Of a DNA stretch of 64,000 bases, positions 1 to 9,239 are shown one piece after another (within the stretch, counting starts at the first letter, position 1; each line of letters starts with the position of its first letter). The translations under genes were made by a program, and so were the position numbers. Below the pieces are notes generated by a model. That model searched no databases and was not told the origin of the DNA. It saw only the letters and a list, made by a program, of their open reading frames with translations. Origin of the DNA: Tanypteryx hageni (taxonomy: Eukaryota > Arthropoda > Insecta > Odonata > Petaluridae); contig CM054116.1 in the NCBI GenBank assembly GCA_028673005.1, forward strand, positions 23,227,840 to 23,291,839, in the 5' to 3' direction.

Positions 1-113
1 CTAAAAAAAATCGGTGCGCACTATATGCGAGTATATAGAAAAATAATAGATTACGAGGCTGAAAACCCCCTGCGCATTATACGAGGGTGCGCACTATACG
101 CGGGTATTTACGG
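1..113. mobile_element. Terminal fragment of a DNA transposon (pogo/Tc1-like end)
   Basis: The phrase gtgcgcactatatgcgagta near position 15 recurs in diverged form (gtgcgcactatacgcgggta) just before position 110. The segment ends at a TTACGGTA-type terminus near 113. Read on the minus strand, the end runs from the TA dinucleotide into a CpG-rich 'accc-gcgtata-tgcgcac' pattern, which I associate with the terminal repeats of pogo/Tc1-like elements in insects. The other end lies outside the window, so neither size nor coding content can be judged. The family call rests on my memory of the terminal pattern. Confidence 0.4.
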
Positions 114-115
114 TA

Positions 116-1819
116 ATCTGTGTAAAAATAAAGAGCTATGCTAGTTGCAGAAACTGGGTACAGGCAACCCTTGCTTAATGCCGTTTCACTCTGCACTATT
201 TCACTACAACATTAAGTATCATATGCAATTGACATAGAGCATTGGTGCTGCACATCCACTCTTTGTACTTGTTTGTGCCACCTGTCTATGCTTAGTAGAT
301 GTTCAGCACATTAAAAAAATGCTGTCAAGAATCGAGGCAGCCAAAATTATAATATTTTCAGTGCTTAGAATTAGCTGGAACACATCGGAAAACTGTTTCA
401 GTTTGTCACACGCGTCAGTAATATCATTCCATCTCATCAGCCATTTAGTAATACTGTTCTGGAAAGTTAGCTAGATCATGAATGAATGATATATTATTCA
501 ATACTAGCTGCACCAGTGCAAAGAGCGTGCGGAATACCACCATCTGAAAACACTTTAAACTGTTTGAGTAAAGCACACACACAGATCCTCTATTATGCAA
601 ATTTTGTGTCCACTGCCTTTGGTTCCACTACCAGAACAAGCACTCCATTTTCTAGTATTTTCCATTACAAGCACTGAACTATTTACATTTATATTAAAAA
701 TTCCATTTTCCAGAGAACTTTGGATATCCACATAAATCAAAGAAAACTTTTTCAGCCAAGTTAATTTTCATATGATAGTGTAATAAGGCTACAAAGCTTT
801 TGAAGCACACACATCACACACTTAAGGCATCAGACAAAGAGAAAAGAATTCAGTATTGTCAGTGGTTTCAAGACTTCCAAAAATTGTGGTCCCTCTGATT
901 CTGAATTTATTGCCAGCTCCCTCTTATCTTTTGGTTTTTTAAAAAGAAAATGTGTACGAAACAGCCCTCACATGTTACAAGAACTGCAACAAAATATTCA
1001 GCCATATAGTTAAAAAAAGTCAACTATTCACCGTCTATTTGAACAGGCCGAAAATAATTAATGCATGTTTACAACATATTTCGCAATTTAAATTTGTTAT
1101 TTTTAATGAATAAAACCTATATCTCTAATGGGTTACATGGCTTTTCAATCACCCTATATAGCACACTGCCAGCTGGTATGCTTTGAAATCAGGGTTTGGC
1201 TAGTGAGCAGGATTTTTTAATCAAAAAGTAAGAGCAACGTATATTGCAGCATACAATACAAAACAAGTTATGATGTGAGCAGAATCAAAAGAAAATATGC
1301 TACTTTTACTTGTAGAATTGCTCATTGTTATCAACAAAATATAACAGACAAGCACTAGTAAAAAACACAAAGTAATGCCTACATAAGATATTTAACACCA
1401 TTCAGCTACTTGATGGCAATAACATTCAACTTAATTTAACAGAGCTATGTCTGCAGCACATGAAAAATCAGAGGTTTGTATAATATAATCACTATTGGTG
1501 AGCTTCAAACACATTTAAGAGTGATATTCTACAGATTACCCAGTCTTAACCAAGACAAATTTATCAATGTAAAGATATTAATAGTATCTGGCATTACTTA
1601 GTGGAACGATTCCATAATTATAAACTAGGAAAAAGAAGCAATGCAATGATCTACATGCACAATTTTAATAGGACCGGTTTTGTTACAAGTCATTGTTATC
1701 TGGTTACCTGATGATGTTACCTTGTAATAAAATGGGTCATATTAAAATTTTATATGTGGATCATTACATTGTTTCTTTTTTCTAGTTTATAACAATGTAA
1801 GGATAATTTTAATAATCAC
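116..1819 (-). other. Intron/unassigned sequence 3' of the myosin V P-loop exon
   Basis: AT-rich sequence with no recognisable exon. The next expected myosin V coding segment (the switch I region, with the family motif NAKTxRNDNSSRFGK) was looked for on the minus strand and not seen. The intron after the P-loop exon is therefore probably longer than 1.7 kb and runs off the left edge. Confidence 0.5.
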
Positions 1820-1976
1820 CTCCATGATAGGGCTGGATGCCAAGACCTTCTTCTCTACCTGTGTTTCAGTGGAAGACCCACCAACTGTTGCAAAATATCT
1901 CATGGCATATTTTGCTGAAACTGTCTTACCAGCTCCTGATTCTCCTGACACAATAATTGACTGATTTTGCTGTTCC
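1820..1976 (-). CDS. Myo5: Myosin V motor domain exon with P-loop (ATP-binding) motif
   Basis: Partial coding exon of unconventional myosin V, an actin-based cargo motor. The minus strand gives a 52-codon segment with the P-loop GESGAGKT, followed by [18 protein letters not shown] and ending ASSPIME, which is the class V signature around the ATP-binding loop. The acceptor is CAG just upstream of 1976. One leftover base completes an Arg codon started by the previous exon (3927-4071), so the phases agree. The donor is GAG|GTGATT, a weak match to the usual GTRAGT. The following family residues (AIGNAKTTRND...) are not in the window, so the exon must splice onward to the left. Confidence in family is very high; the exact 3' boundary is slightly less certain because of the weak donor. 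Confidence 0.95.
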
Positions 1977-2083
1977 CTGGAATGAGTGAATGTATAATTT
2001 ATTTGTAAAAATCCATATTATGTTCTCTTTGCCTGATTAGGAACAAAATTAATTATAACTGCAAGTATCACCTATAGCAGTGG

Positions 2084-2180
2084 TTCTTAACCTTTCTGAT
2101 GCCAGAGACTACTTTCAATGAAACAGATTTCACGCAGACCACCACTATCTCTAAAAGTTTATGATATCATTGAAATAATA
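2084..2180 (+). mobile_element. Solo hAT-type transposon end
   Basis: Starts with cagtggttcttaacct, followed by 'tgatgcc' and 'cagacc' blocks, the look of hAT terminal repeats found in many animals. No matching right end (reading gttaagaaccactg) was found within the next 600 bp. This is either a truncated copy or one whose other end was destroyed by later events. It lies in a myosin V intron. Confidence 0.35.
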
Positions 2181-2709
2181 AAAATAATCTTAATTTATTA
2201 TCAATATGAAACATTATTAACATGAAGACAAATTGATCAAAGAATTCAAATTACTAATTAAAAAACATGGTTTTGCATTGTACTTTAGATGTACATCCTG
2301 TGTATTAGTGCGATCTCTGAGTCTGAATTTTTGAACACATTTCCTCAAATCTTGGTATAAAATTTGACCGACGTTGAATTGATCCCAAGACTGTTTTGAT
2401 GTTTTGTTTTCATTTCTGTCCCTGCAGCGAGTCCTGCTTCGCCCTGGTAGCACAATAATTGTTCATAACACGAGAGGGAATTTTTTCGATTTTGAGCAGG
2501 GTACCATATGATTGGTGACAGTCCGAGAAAAATCTTTTCCCTAAAATATTGGGGAATTATTTTTAATTACATATTAACAGAACTACCTTATGCATTTACC
2601 TAATGACCTGTGCAAATAAACAATTTATTTATCCAGATGATTTATTCATTGTTGGAAGAAACCCTTCTTTCATGTGTTCAATTCTTATGTCTATTGAATG
2701 TGAGAAAAA

Positions 2710-3292
2710 ATGAAAATATGGGATTTACCAAACTCCGAGAAGGTAGCAGTAAAATTCCTTCAACATCATGGTGTATGACCGAGTGAAAGAAAATTTTTGT
2801 AAAAATAACGCCAGTAGATTTTTACTGCAGCAGTGGATATTTGGAGGAATTTGTCATGAAACTGGAGATGTATTCATTGTGGAAGTACCAGATCAAAGTG
2901 CAAAAACCCTTACAGCAGTAATAAAAGAAAAAATTAAAGAAGGTTCGATAATTTACTCAGATTCCTGGCGATCTTACAAAACAGATGAACTCAAGAAAGA
3001 AGGTTTCAAGCATCTCCAAGTAAACCACACCTATAACTTTGTAGATCCTAGCACAGGTGCACAAACACAACATATTGAGAGAATGTGGGGATCGGTTAAA
3101 TGGAGAAATAAAAAACACCGCGGGACTGTTTGCCATCACATAAAATCTTATCTTGCAGAATTTTTGTGGTGCCAAAAGATAAAAGATGAAGATGTCTTCG
3201 AATCTATCCTCACTGCAATAAAAGATTTTTGGCCTCCGAAGATTAATTATTCAAGTTATTTTAAAAATATTATGTATGAATGGAATATATAA
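2710..3292 (+). pseudogene. Merlin/IS1016-like (ISXO2-type) transposase, internally deleted
   Basis: A 174-codon frame from 2768 matches the catalytic domain of ISXO2/IS1595-like transposases, carried in animals by Merlin elements. Visible motifs are WIFGGICHETG (residues 23-33), VPDQSAKTL, the second catalytic Asp in IIYSDSWRSY (Asp65), and the third acidic residue in QHIERMWGSVKWRNK (Glu104). The usual N-terminal zinc ribbon and the first catalytic Asp ('EIDES' region) are absent. A short upstream frame from the ATG at 2710 (MKIWDLPNSEKVAVKFLQHHG) looks like the family's extreme N-terminus but is one base out of frame with the rest. The copy therefore looks internally deleted and frameshifted, and is not functional. 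It lies in the intron between the exons at 3927 and 1976, antisense to myosin V. Confidence 0.85.
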
Positions 3293-3363
3293 ATAAACAT
3301 TTCATTGGGTACAAATAGAAACTTGAGTCTGTATTGTTGCTTTGTTTATAGATACTAGATATG

Positions 3364-3534
3364 AATATAAGAGTCTCTTTCGGGGGTTTAAGGGGGTGGT
3401 AGCCCCCTTTCAAAAAATCGTTATTTATAACAGAAAGTTTATTAGATTTTAACATCATTATTCTATATTACTGAGGATAACAATGACATTTTTTGAAAGG
3501 GGGCTCCCGCCCCCTTAAACCCATTCTTATATTC
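3364..3534. repeat. Inverted repeat with hairpin arms (MITE or Merlin terminal remnant)
   Basis: Left arm about 3384-3418 (gggtttaagggggtggtagc, then cccctttcaaaaaat) is matched on the opposite strand by right arm 3488-3522. Matching continues outward into aatataaga on both sides (about 3364-3372 and 3525-3534). Each arm is also near-palindromic by itself (aaggggg...ccccctt), so the whole can fold as nested hairpins. It begins 70 bp after the Merlin transposase frame, so it could be that element's terminal structure or an independent MITE. Confidence 0.7.
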
Positions 3535-3926
3535 GGAATATCCTGTAGTTCGAGGTAGTTCAGTTATAGTTCGATAGTACTGTTAATACGTAAGTACCCA
3601 AAATTTTAATTCCTATCCAAAAGCAAATTCCACAGCTTGTATTTCCAAAGCACTTCAATTCATGCTGAAGGGTTAACAATTGAATATAAATACTCAAGGA
3701 GGATCTTCAATCCAAGAGATTATATGCAGACAAAAGAAATGTTAAAACAGATTCTTAGAGGAAAATGAATATAAAGGTAATAGAAGGGTGGATATAGGTA
3801 TTCTAAGAATCATTAAATTTTACTATAATGAAATAGAAAGTTTTAAACAATTATTTAAAAAATGCTAATCTAATTATGAAATTAAACATTTTGAGAAAGG
3901 ATAAATGAAATAGGAATATGCTATAC

Positions 3927-4071
3927 CGCTCCAATTTGGTGTATGCTTCTTCAGCCACAGCAAATATATGAGGATCAAGCTCGCCCATGGCTTGACCACG
4001 GTAAAGCCAAATGATATCACTGCCATAAATGGGAAGCTCTTCATAAGGGTTAATGGCAACAAGGACAATAC
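3927..4071 (-). CDS. Myo5: Myosin V motor domain exon (N-terminal motor subdomain)
   Basis: Partial coding exon, 145 nt. The minus strand encodes [17 protein letters not shown], then [19 protein letters not shown] and TKLER, the stretch directly N-terminal to the P-loop in class V myosins. The acceptor is aaacag|GTATTG at 4071. The first two bases complete a Gly codon begun by the G that ends the exon at 5007. The donor is GAGCG|GTATAG at 3927, leaving CG to be completed by the G at 1976. The reading frame is open and conserved with no lesion. The intron to the next exon is about 1.95 kb and holds the Merlin remnant. Confidence 0.95.
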
Positions 4072-4324
4072 CTGTTTAAAAGCAAATAGTAAACTAAACA
4101 GTTTCACTCAAATATTTAAACAGATGTACAAAAAATAATTTAAAAGAATGTGATACTTTTTGAGTAAAAAGAAAACCAACATCTTTGGCTATGAATGGTT
4201 AGAAGGTCCTTTTGTAATTGTCATGCTAAGACTTCTGTACAATGATGTGAATTGAAAAAAGGAAACATATAAATAATTTTTCATAATTTAACACATTTAT
4301 GATGGGGCTATCTACTGGAAAAAC

Positions 4325-4513
4325 AGCAATGAACCACTGGTGAGTGGCTGAGTTTCCTTCTCTTGTGGCAGAGTGACCCACTGGTAGTTTGCCATTCCTT
4401 AACTATTTTCCCTTTTGTAAGAATCAGCTGCCCCACCACAAGGGAAAGAATCTGGGCAACCTACCAGTGGGTTGCTCTATCGCACTGGAATAGCAGCAGT
4501 GAACCACTGGTGA
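4325..4513. repeat. Short palindromic intronic repeat, MITE-like
   Basis: The phrase gca(a/g)tgaaccactggtga occurs at 4325-4342 and again at 4496-4513 in direct orientation. Between them gtgacccactggtagtttgcc (from about 4373) pairs with ggcaacctaccagtgggttg (from about 4455). The mix of direct and inverted copies of 'ccactggt' within 190 bp suggests a small fold-back element. No coding sequence. Confidence 0.5.
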
Positions 4514-5006
4514 ATCCAGCATAAAGGTGTTAAGTAAATTTGTATCAATTTCTACGAACTGAGGAAATACCAGCTATATAACAAATACATATTTTCTTAA
4601 GTTTAAGAAATTACAAATCACCAAAGTTTAGAGTAGTAGTATCCAATTCCTCTCTAATTCATCTATATTGCTTTCTATGGCACACCCTGTAGTACAGGTA
4701 TGAAAAAGACATTTAAATAATTTCCACTTGCAACATCCTTGTTATACTTCTATGACATCAAGTTTTGAAAACAGTTGTTTCCAGAATTTGTAGGAAATTT
4801 TAGGCATTTAATGAGTTCATTGAAACTAATGAATACCCAATAAGTTTCTCAGAATTCCTTAAGATTTCCTAAATTTAATGGTTTTAAAGCTTGCTTGAAA
4901 AGTGCCTCAACCATAATGAAACAAACCCAATTTCACTATACGAGGATTACCTAAATAGTAGAACTGATTCAGAAAATTATTTAAAAGAGAAAAAAATTGT
5001 ACATAC

Positions 5007-5178
5007 CACAGTATGTGTAGATAGAGTTATGGTTGCAGAAGCGAACCTTAAGGTTGTATAGCACAGCTGGCTCATGGAGGTACGAGAGAGAAGTTAGGTC
5101 ATTTTCACCAATAAGAATGTCTGGATTTCTAAGAGGTGGTAGCCCTGTATCTCCTCCCTTCACTTCCAGTTCCACCAC
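5007..5178 (-). CDS. Myo5: Myosin V exon covering the SH3-to-motor linker
   Basis: Partial coding exon, 172 nt. The minus strand gives VVELEVKGG, then [35 protein letters not shown] and IYTYCG, the strongly conserved start of the class V motor after the N-terminal SH3-like subdomain. The acceptor is tgctcttcag|GTGGTG at 5178. The donor is TGTG|GTATGT at 5007, splitting the Gly codon with the exon at 4071. It joins in phase 0 to the exon ending at 6228. The unspliced reading frame extends through both splice sites, but the protein-like similarity stops exactly at them. Confidence 0.96.
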
Positions 5179-6227
5179 CTGAAGAGCACACATTCCACCA
5201 ATAATGAAATAATTACCACCAAACAATTCCAAAACCATAATTTTAATAGTTCATTTTATCTAGAAGTTCCAACAAAATTGTTATAACAGTAACTATAACA
5301 GAAAAGGTAAATATAGTTAAAGATTCAAATTTTCAGATATTTTACTTTTTGGAACTAGCTGTTATAAGTAAAAGAATTGCCGGATCCAATCTCCCCAACA
5401 AGTAAAAATATTAGCAATAATTCATCAAAATAAAAATGAAACTTTTTGTAAAAAGCATTATTTCAGGTAAAATAAAAATGTAATACAATAGAAAAATGAA
5501 TAAGAAAATACCTTCTTGAATATATAATAAGTCTTATCCATATAATAAAAAAACAAATTGTGGGTATGCAGGTTACTACTTCCTGCTCTCTTCCACAAAA
5601 CACTACAATCTTACTATCATGGGTGAATTTTAGAGGAAAGACAAGATTTGCGGTTTAAAAGAAAATAGCTAACAAATTCTAAAAACATGCCTAATATATA
5701 CATACCATGCAAAAATTATTTATTCTTTTTTACTGCAATTTAATGCCAAAGAAAAGAAAAAACAAGGTTCAATAGAGGAAAATATCATTGTTCTAACTAC
5801 TTTACAAACTCTTCTTTCTCTTTATAAATTTTATCAGTGCATATGTATCAGTGAACATAAAACCATATTTATCCTAAACTGATTATCATTCCAACTTTGA
5901 AATATAACTGACTTATTATCCATCGGTATACAGAAATAACAAGGAATACAAAATAGAAAACCAGTAGGAAAAACATAATTAAACTTCTACAAAGTAAGAA
6001 TTACTATTAAATTGAAGAATTTAAGAGTTATACTAAAAAGCCTTAACCAGAAACTAATGACACAGTCAATTATTTATGTTTAGTCTTATAACTCTATAGT
6101 AAAGCTATGAGAATTTTTTGTGACCCATACAAGATCAATGCTTAATGATGATACAATTATATTTCATAATGTTGATTAAAAACAAACTAAGATAAAGAGG
6201 AAAACTATGAAGGTTTTAAAAACTTAC

Positions 6228-6335
6228 CTTTCCACTCTTGGTGACAACACGAATTGAACGTCCGCCTACATAGCTCTCTACAAGCTCTGCTCCCTCCCAT
6301 ACTGTATCTGGATTTGGAATCCATACACGAGCACT
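6228..6335 (-). CDS. Myo5: Myosin V exon 2 (N-terminal SH3-like subdomain)
   Basis: Partial coding exon of exactly 36 codons. The minus strand reads SARVWIPNPDTVWEGAEL, then a YVGGRSIRVV block ending TKSGK. ARVWIPDP..VW is the hallmark of the first residues after the start region in class V myosins. The acceptor is tctcatttcag|AGTGCT at 6335; the donor is GGAAAG|GTAAGT at 6228, a strong consensus. No start codon is present, so a short upstream coding exon of about ten residues must exist to the right. Candidate donor sites up to 64 kb were scanned and no convincing family-like peptide (E-L-Y-T-K type) was found. It is too small to place or it lies outside the window. Confidence 0.95.
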
Positions 6336-6422
6336 CTGAAATGAGAATAGTTGATAAATAATTAAAACACCACACTATAGTATACCATCAGAAAAATTGA
6401 GTCAAAATAAAATTATCATATA

Positions 6423-7173
6423 GAGGGTATTCCGCGATGTATTGGCCCAACTTCAGGAGTGTGTTGTAGAGGTCATTTGGAGCAAAAAATGTCTTATAAA
6501 CCATAGGTTGATTTGACACCATTATTGAGTTAGGTACTAGCATAGTGTAGCAATGAATACAGAATCTCTTTTCAACTCTCCTTTATTATTATCATTGTAA
6601 ACCTTTACAGTAATATCACAGTTTCAATTAATCCTTAATAATATCAACCTAGGTTAGGTTTACAACTACATCCAATTTTCAAAATGCCCACTATTAGACT
6701 GCAGGCATGCTTCACTGCTTCCAGAACATCACCTTCTCCATGCCATTGTTGCTCACATTCTGCATTTGCTCGTGGGAAGGAACCAGTCTCCCTCAAAGTT
6801 CTGAGTAAATTCTGAAATCTGTTGCAATGTAGAATTCTGTGATATAGATTTCGTTTTTGGCATTCTGCTACAGCAGCCCTACCATTTCCATTGCAGAAAC
6901 TGTTTACAATATGCATGTCGGCATATTCTTCATTTGTAAACATGCGAGGCATTTTGACTATCACCTTTCTGCAATACAACACAACCACACTAGTTGAGGC
7001 AGTGTACAAGCAAACCAAAAGACATTCAACTCGATCATGTGAGAGCAGTGCTAGCTTGCAACCCTATGGTAGCACTTAACTTGCTTGACCTATGATTTAT
7101 AAGACATTTTTTGCTCCGAATGACCTCTACAACATGCTCCTGAGGTTTGGCCAATACATCGCAGAACACCCTG
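6423..7173 (-). mobile_element. 751-bp TIR transposon with DUF4817 transposase remnant
   Basis: About 90 bp at the left end (6423-6512) is repeated inverted at the right end (about 7085-7173): gcgatgtattggcc, ttgtagaggtcatt and cggagcaaaaaatgtcttat are all present in both arms with few mismatches. The termini read gagggtatt / cagggtgtt. Both ends abut TA (6421-6422 and 7174-7175), fitting a TA target duplication as in the Tc1/mariner group. The interior carries only the N-terminal part of a transposase, so this is an internally deleted, non-autonomous copy. It lies upstream of myosin V exon 2. Confidence 0.85.
6644..6952 (-). pseudogene. Truncated transposase, DUF4817-type helix-turn-helix N-terminus
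   Basis: Reads MPRMFTNEEYADMHIVNSFC from an ATG at 6952, then a GNGRAAVAECQKRN block, and later LRETGSFPRANAECEQQWHG and EGDVLEAVKH. This is the N-terminal DNA-binding region (DUF4817) of transposases common in insect genomes. The catalytic DDE part is missing; similarity stops after about 80 residues and the frame then runs into unrelated codons. The ATG at 6952 was preferred over the one at 7018 because the family similarity starts there. It belongs to the 6423-7173 element. Confidence 0.75.
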
Positions 7174-7559
7174 TATAATGAAAGAAATGGTCAATTCATG
7201 CTTAGCTTTAGTAGACACCTTGATTCATTTGGGATTATTTAGTGAACAGTGGCAGATAGGAAGGTTGTTTGAGACAAGCATTGAAGGGACCCTCACAGGG
7301 TTGGATTAAAGTTGTGAGTGTGGGTGTGGGGAAGGAGGAGGGAGCATGGGTGGGGTATTGCATAGGGCACATGGCACACAGCCTTTCCTTGCTTGTGAGG
7401 ACATAGGGCACGTTTTGAAGCAATGATCTGAAACTTGCTTAAGAATTTGTGGCTCACATTTAAATGATGATTTTAGTACCCTTCAGATGTATGTTACTTG
7501 AAGACCTCATCCAATGCCCCATGATAATTCATTAATAGCTTTTTTACCTTTTGGTAGAT

Positions 7560-7918
7560 TTTTGGCCCACCCAACCCAACCTGTATCACTCAAGGCCTCT
7601 CTCTTCATCTTCTCATACCCAACCCCAACACATCTAATATTCCTTTCCTATCTCTTTGCCTTTTTTCTAGCACCCTCCCTTCTATGACTTCTTTCAGGAA
7701 ACTGTTACCTTTCAAGATTTGACATACCCACTTCTACCTTTTCCTTATTACTCTAATTAAGGTCATCTCTTCTCCTAGTGTATTTAAGAGTTCCTCATTT
7801 GTTTTTCAATCCAACTAATTTTCTCGTCTATACCAAACCTACATCTCAAATGTCTCTAATCTGCTCACATCTTTTATTTCTCATTGTCCATGTCTCACAC
7901 CCATATAATGCTACATTC
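7560..7918 (-). pseudogene. Degenerate LINE reverse transcriptase C-terminus
   Basis: The minus strand shows, in shifting frames, LYGCETWTMRNK, then KISWIEKQMRNS, EMTLIRVIRK and KWVCQILKGNSF. These match in order the region after the reverse transcriptase domain of insect endonuclease-reverse transcriptase LINEs (YGCETW..., ...ISW..., ...RQ.KW.GHILRG.S). Several stops and frameshifts are present. It is a 5'-truncated, long-dead insertion upstream of myosin V exon 2. Confidence 0.75.
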
Positions 7919-7970
7919 AAGGCTGGCCCAAGGCACCGGTGGATTAGGCAGCTGCCTGGGGCACCAAAAT
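7919..7970 (+). mobile_element. hAT-like transposon end next to the LINE remnant
   Basis: caaggctggcccaaggcacc followed by ggtggattaggcagctgcc resembles hAT ends of the type CAGGGCCGGCCC...GGCGGATTAGGC. It begins exactly where LINE similarity stops, suggesting insertion into the LINE copy. No opposite end was found. Confidence 0.35.
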
Positions 7971-8044
7971 ATTGTGGATGCTATCCCAATCATCTATCCA
8001 TACATTACTTACAAGTGAATATATGTTCAATGCCAATTTATTGT

Positions 8045-8178
8045 GCGTTTATGTATTTCTGACTTATCAACCTCTTGGATTATTATAGTGTGTGTGTGTG
8101 TGTATTTTTGGCTAATCAACCTCTTGGATTATTATAGCCATAGCTCCTTCCATACCAAACACACTCACAAGGGATGCT
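8045..8178 (-). mobile_element. SINE tail fragments, duplicated
   Basis: 8095-8178 (tttttggctaatcaacctct through cactcacaaggga) matches the 3' part of the SINE seen at 25037-25350, 35830-36140 and 54993-55232. The sub-segment cttatcaacctcttggatta also occurs just before it, at 8064-8087, separated by a (gt)n run at 8088-8103. The tRNA-like head is absent, so these are truncated copies, perhaps duplicated by slippage at the (gt)n run. Confidence 0.7.
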
Positions 8179-9122
8179 AATATGTTATAATACATGATGC
8201 CACTGGCAACATTTTTCTATGTCTATGTCTCTGGTCTATTCACCAAAGAAATTATTTGAAAACATTAAATGTGATGCTGCATTACATAAAGAACATACAA
8301 GAGTTACTCCAGCAAAGGAACAGCTCAGGAGTTATTTATGGTGCGAGTTCAAACTCTTCCATTCTGCTGCCAAATGAAAGAAAGCATAACTTCACTTCCC
8401 TGTCCTTTGTTTTGTGATTGAGTTTTCTTCTCTACCCACTATCGCCGGTCTTATTAGATGGCTTTAGTATGTCTGGCTCCCAATTATTGGATTTCAGATT
8501 TGAATTACTTCCATTAGCATTCTACTCTCTCTTTCTGACAGACAGGGTCCCATTTATTTTATAGCTCATCAGAATTCATCCATTTTTATCAATCATACAA
8601 AATTTTATCAAAAATTTACAAGGAAAAATGACAAAAGCTTAAGTAAGATATAGTGCTATCCAATCAGGTTCTTGCCTTTAGTAAGTTGCATCTGTTAAAT
8701 CCTGACCAATAGTTAAACATCAAAGTGGCCAACAATCTCATCAGGCAAGTTTTATAGAATGGAAATAAGTGGGAAAAGAAGATGAGGGAAACGAGAGAAT
8801 GGGTAAGAGGTGTGAAATAACAACGTACAATACACATTGATATTATTATTATAGGCCATACATTGGGTTCAATGGGCCCAAGTACAAATACTAAAAGCAC
8901 ATCACCTACACTTTCATGTTTTTATACGCATTTTAAACAAATGGGTAAATGAAAGTTTGGCCACTTGATTTTAATGGCCAACAATAGATAATGAAACATT
9001 ATAACTTTTACACTACAGGTACCAGCCACAAAGTTTTAGGCTTGTAGGTATTGCAGTTTACAAGGCATGGCAGGGGTTGCAAAGTGTAAAACAGAAATGC
9101 TTATTTAATCAAAAATATATTT

Positions 9123-9203
9123 AACAATAACAATAACAATAAATTATACAAATGTGTTTGATATATATATATATATATATTTATTTATTTATTTATTTAT
9201 TTA
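9123..9203. repeat. Compound microsatellite (caataa)n-(at)n-(ttta)n
   Basis: caataacaataacaat near 9128, then ten AT repeats around 9160-9180, then ttta repeats to 9203. Simple sequence close to the place where CpG content rises. Confidence 0.95.
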
Positions 9204-9239
9204 CTAGATTAAAAAGTAAAATTGGCAACTTAAACAAGT

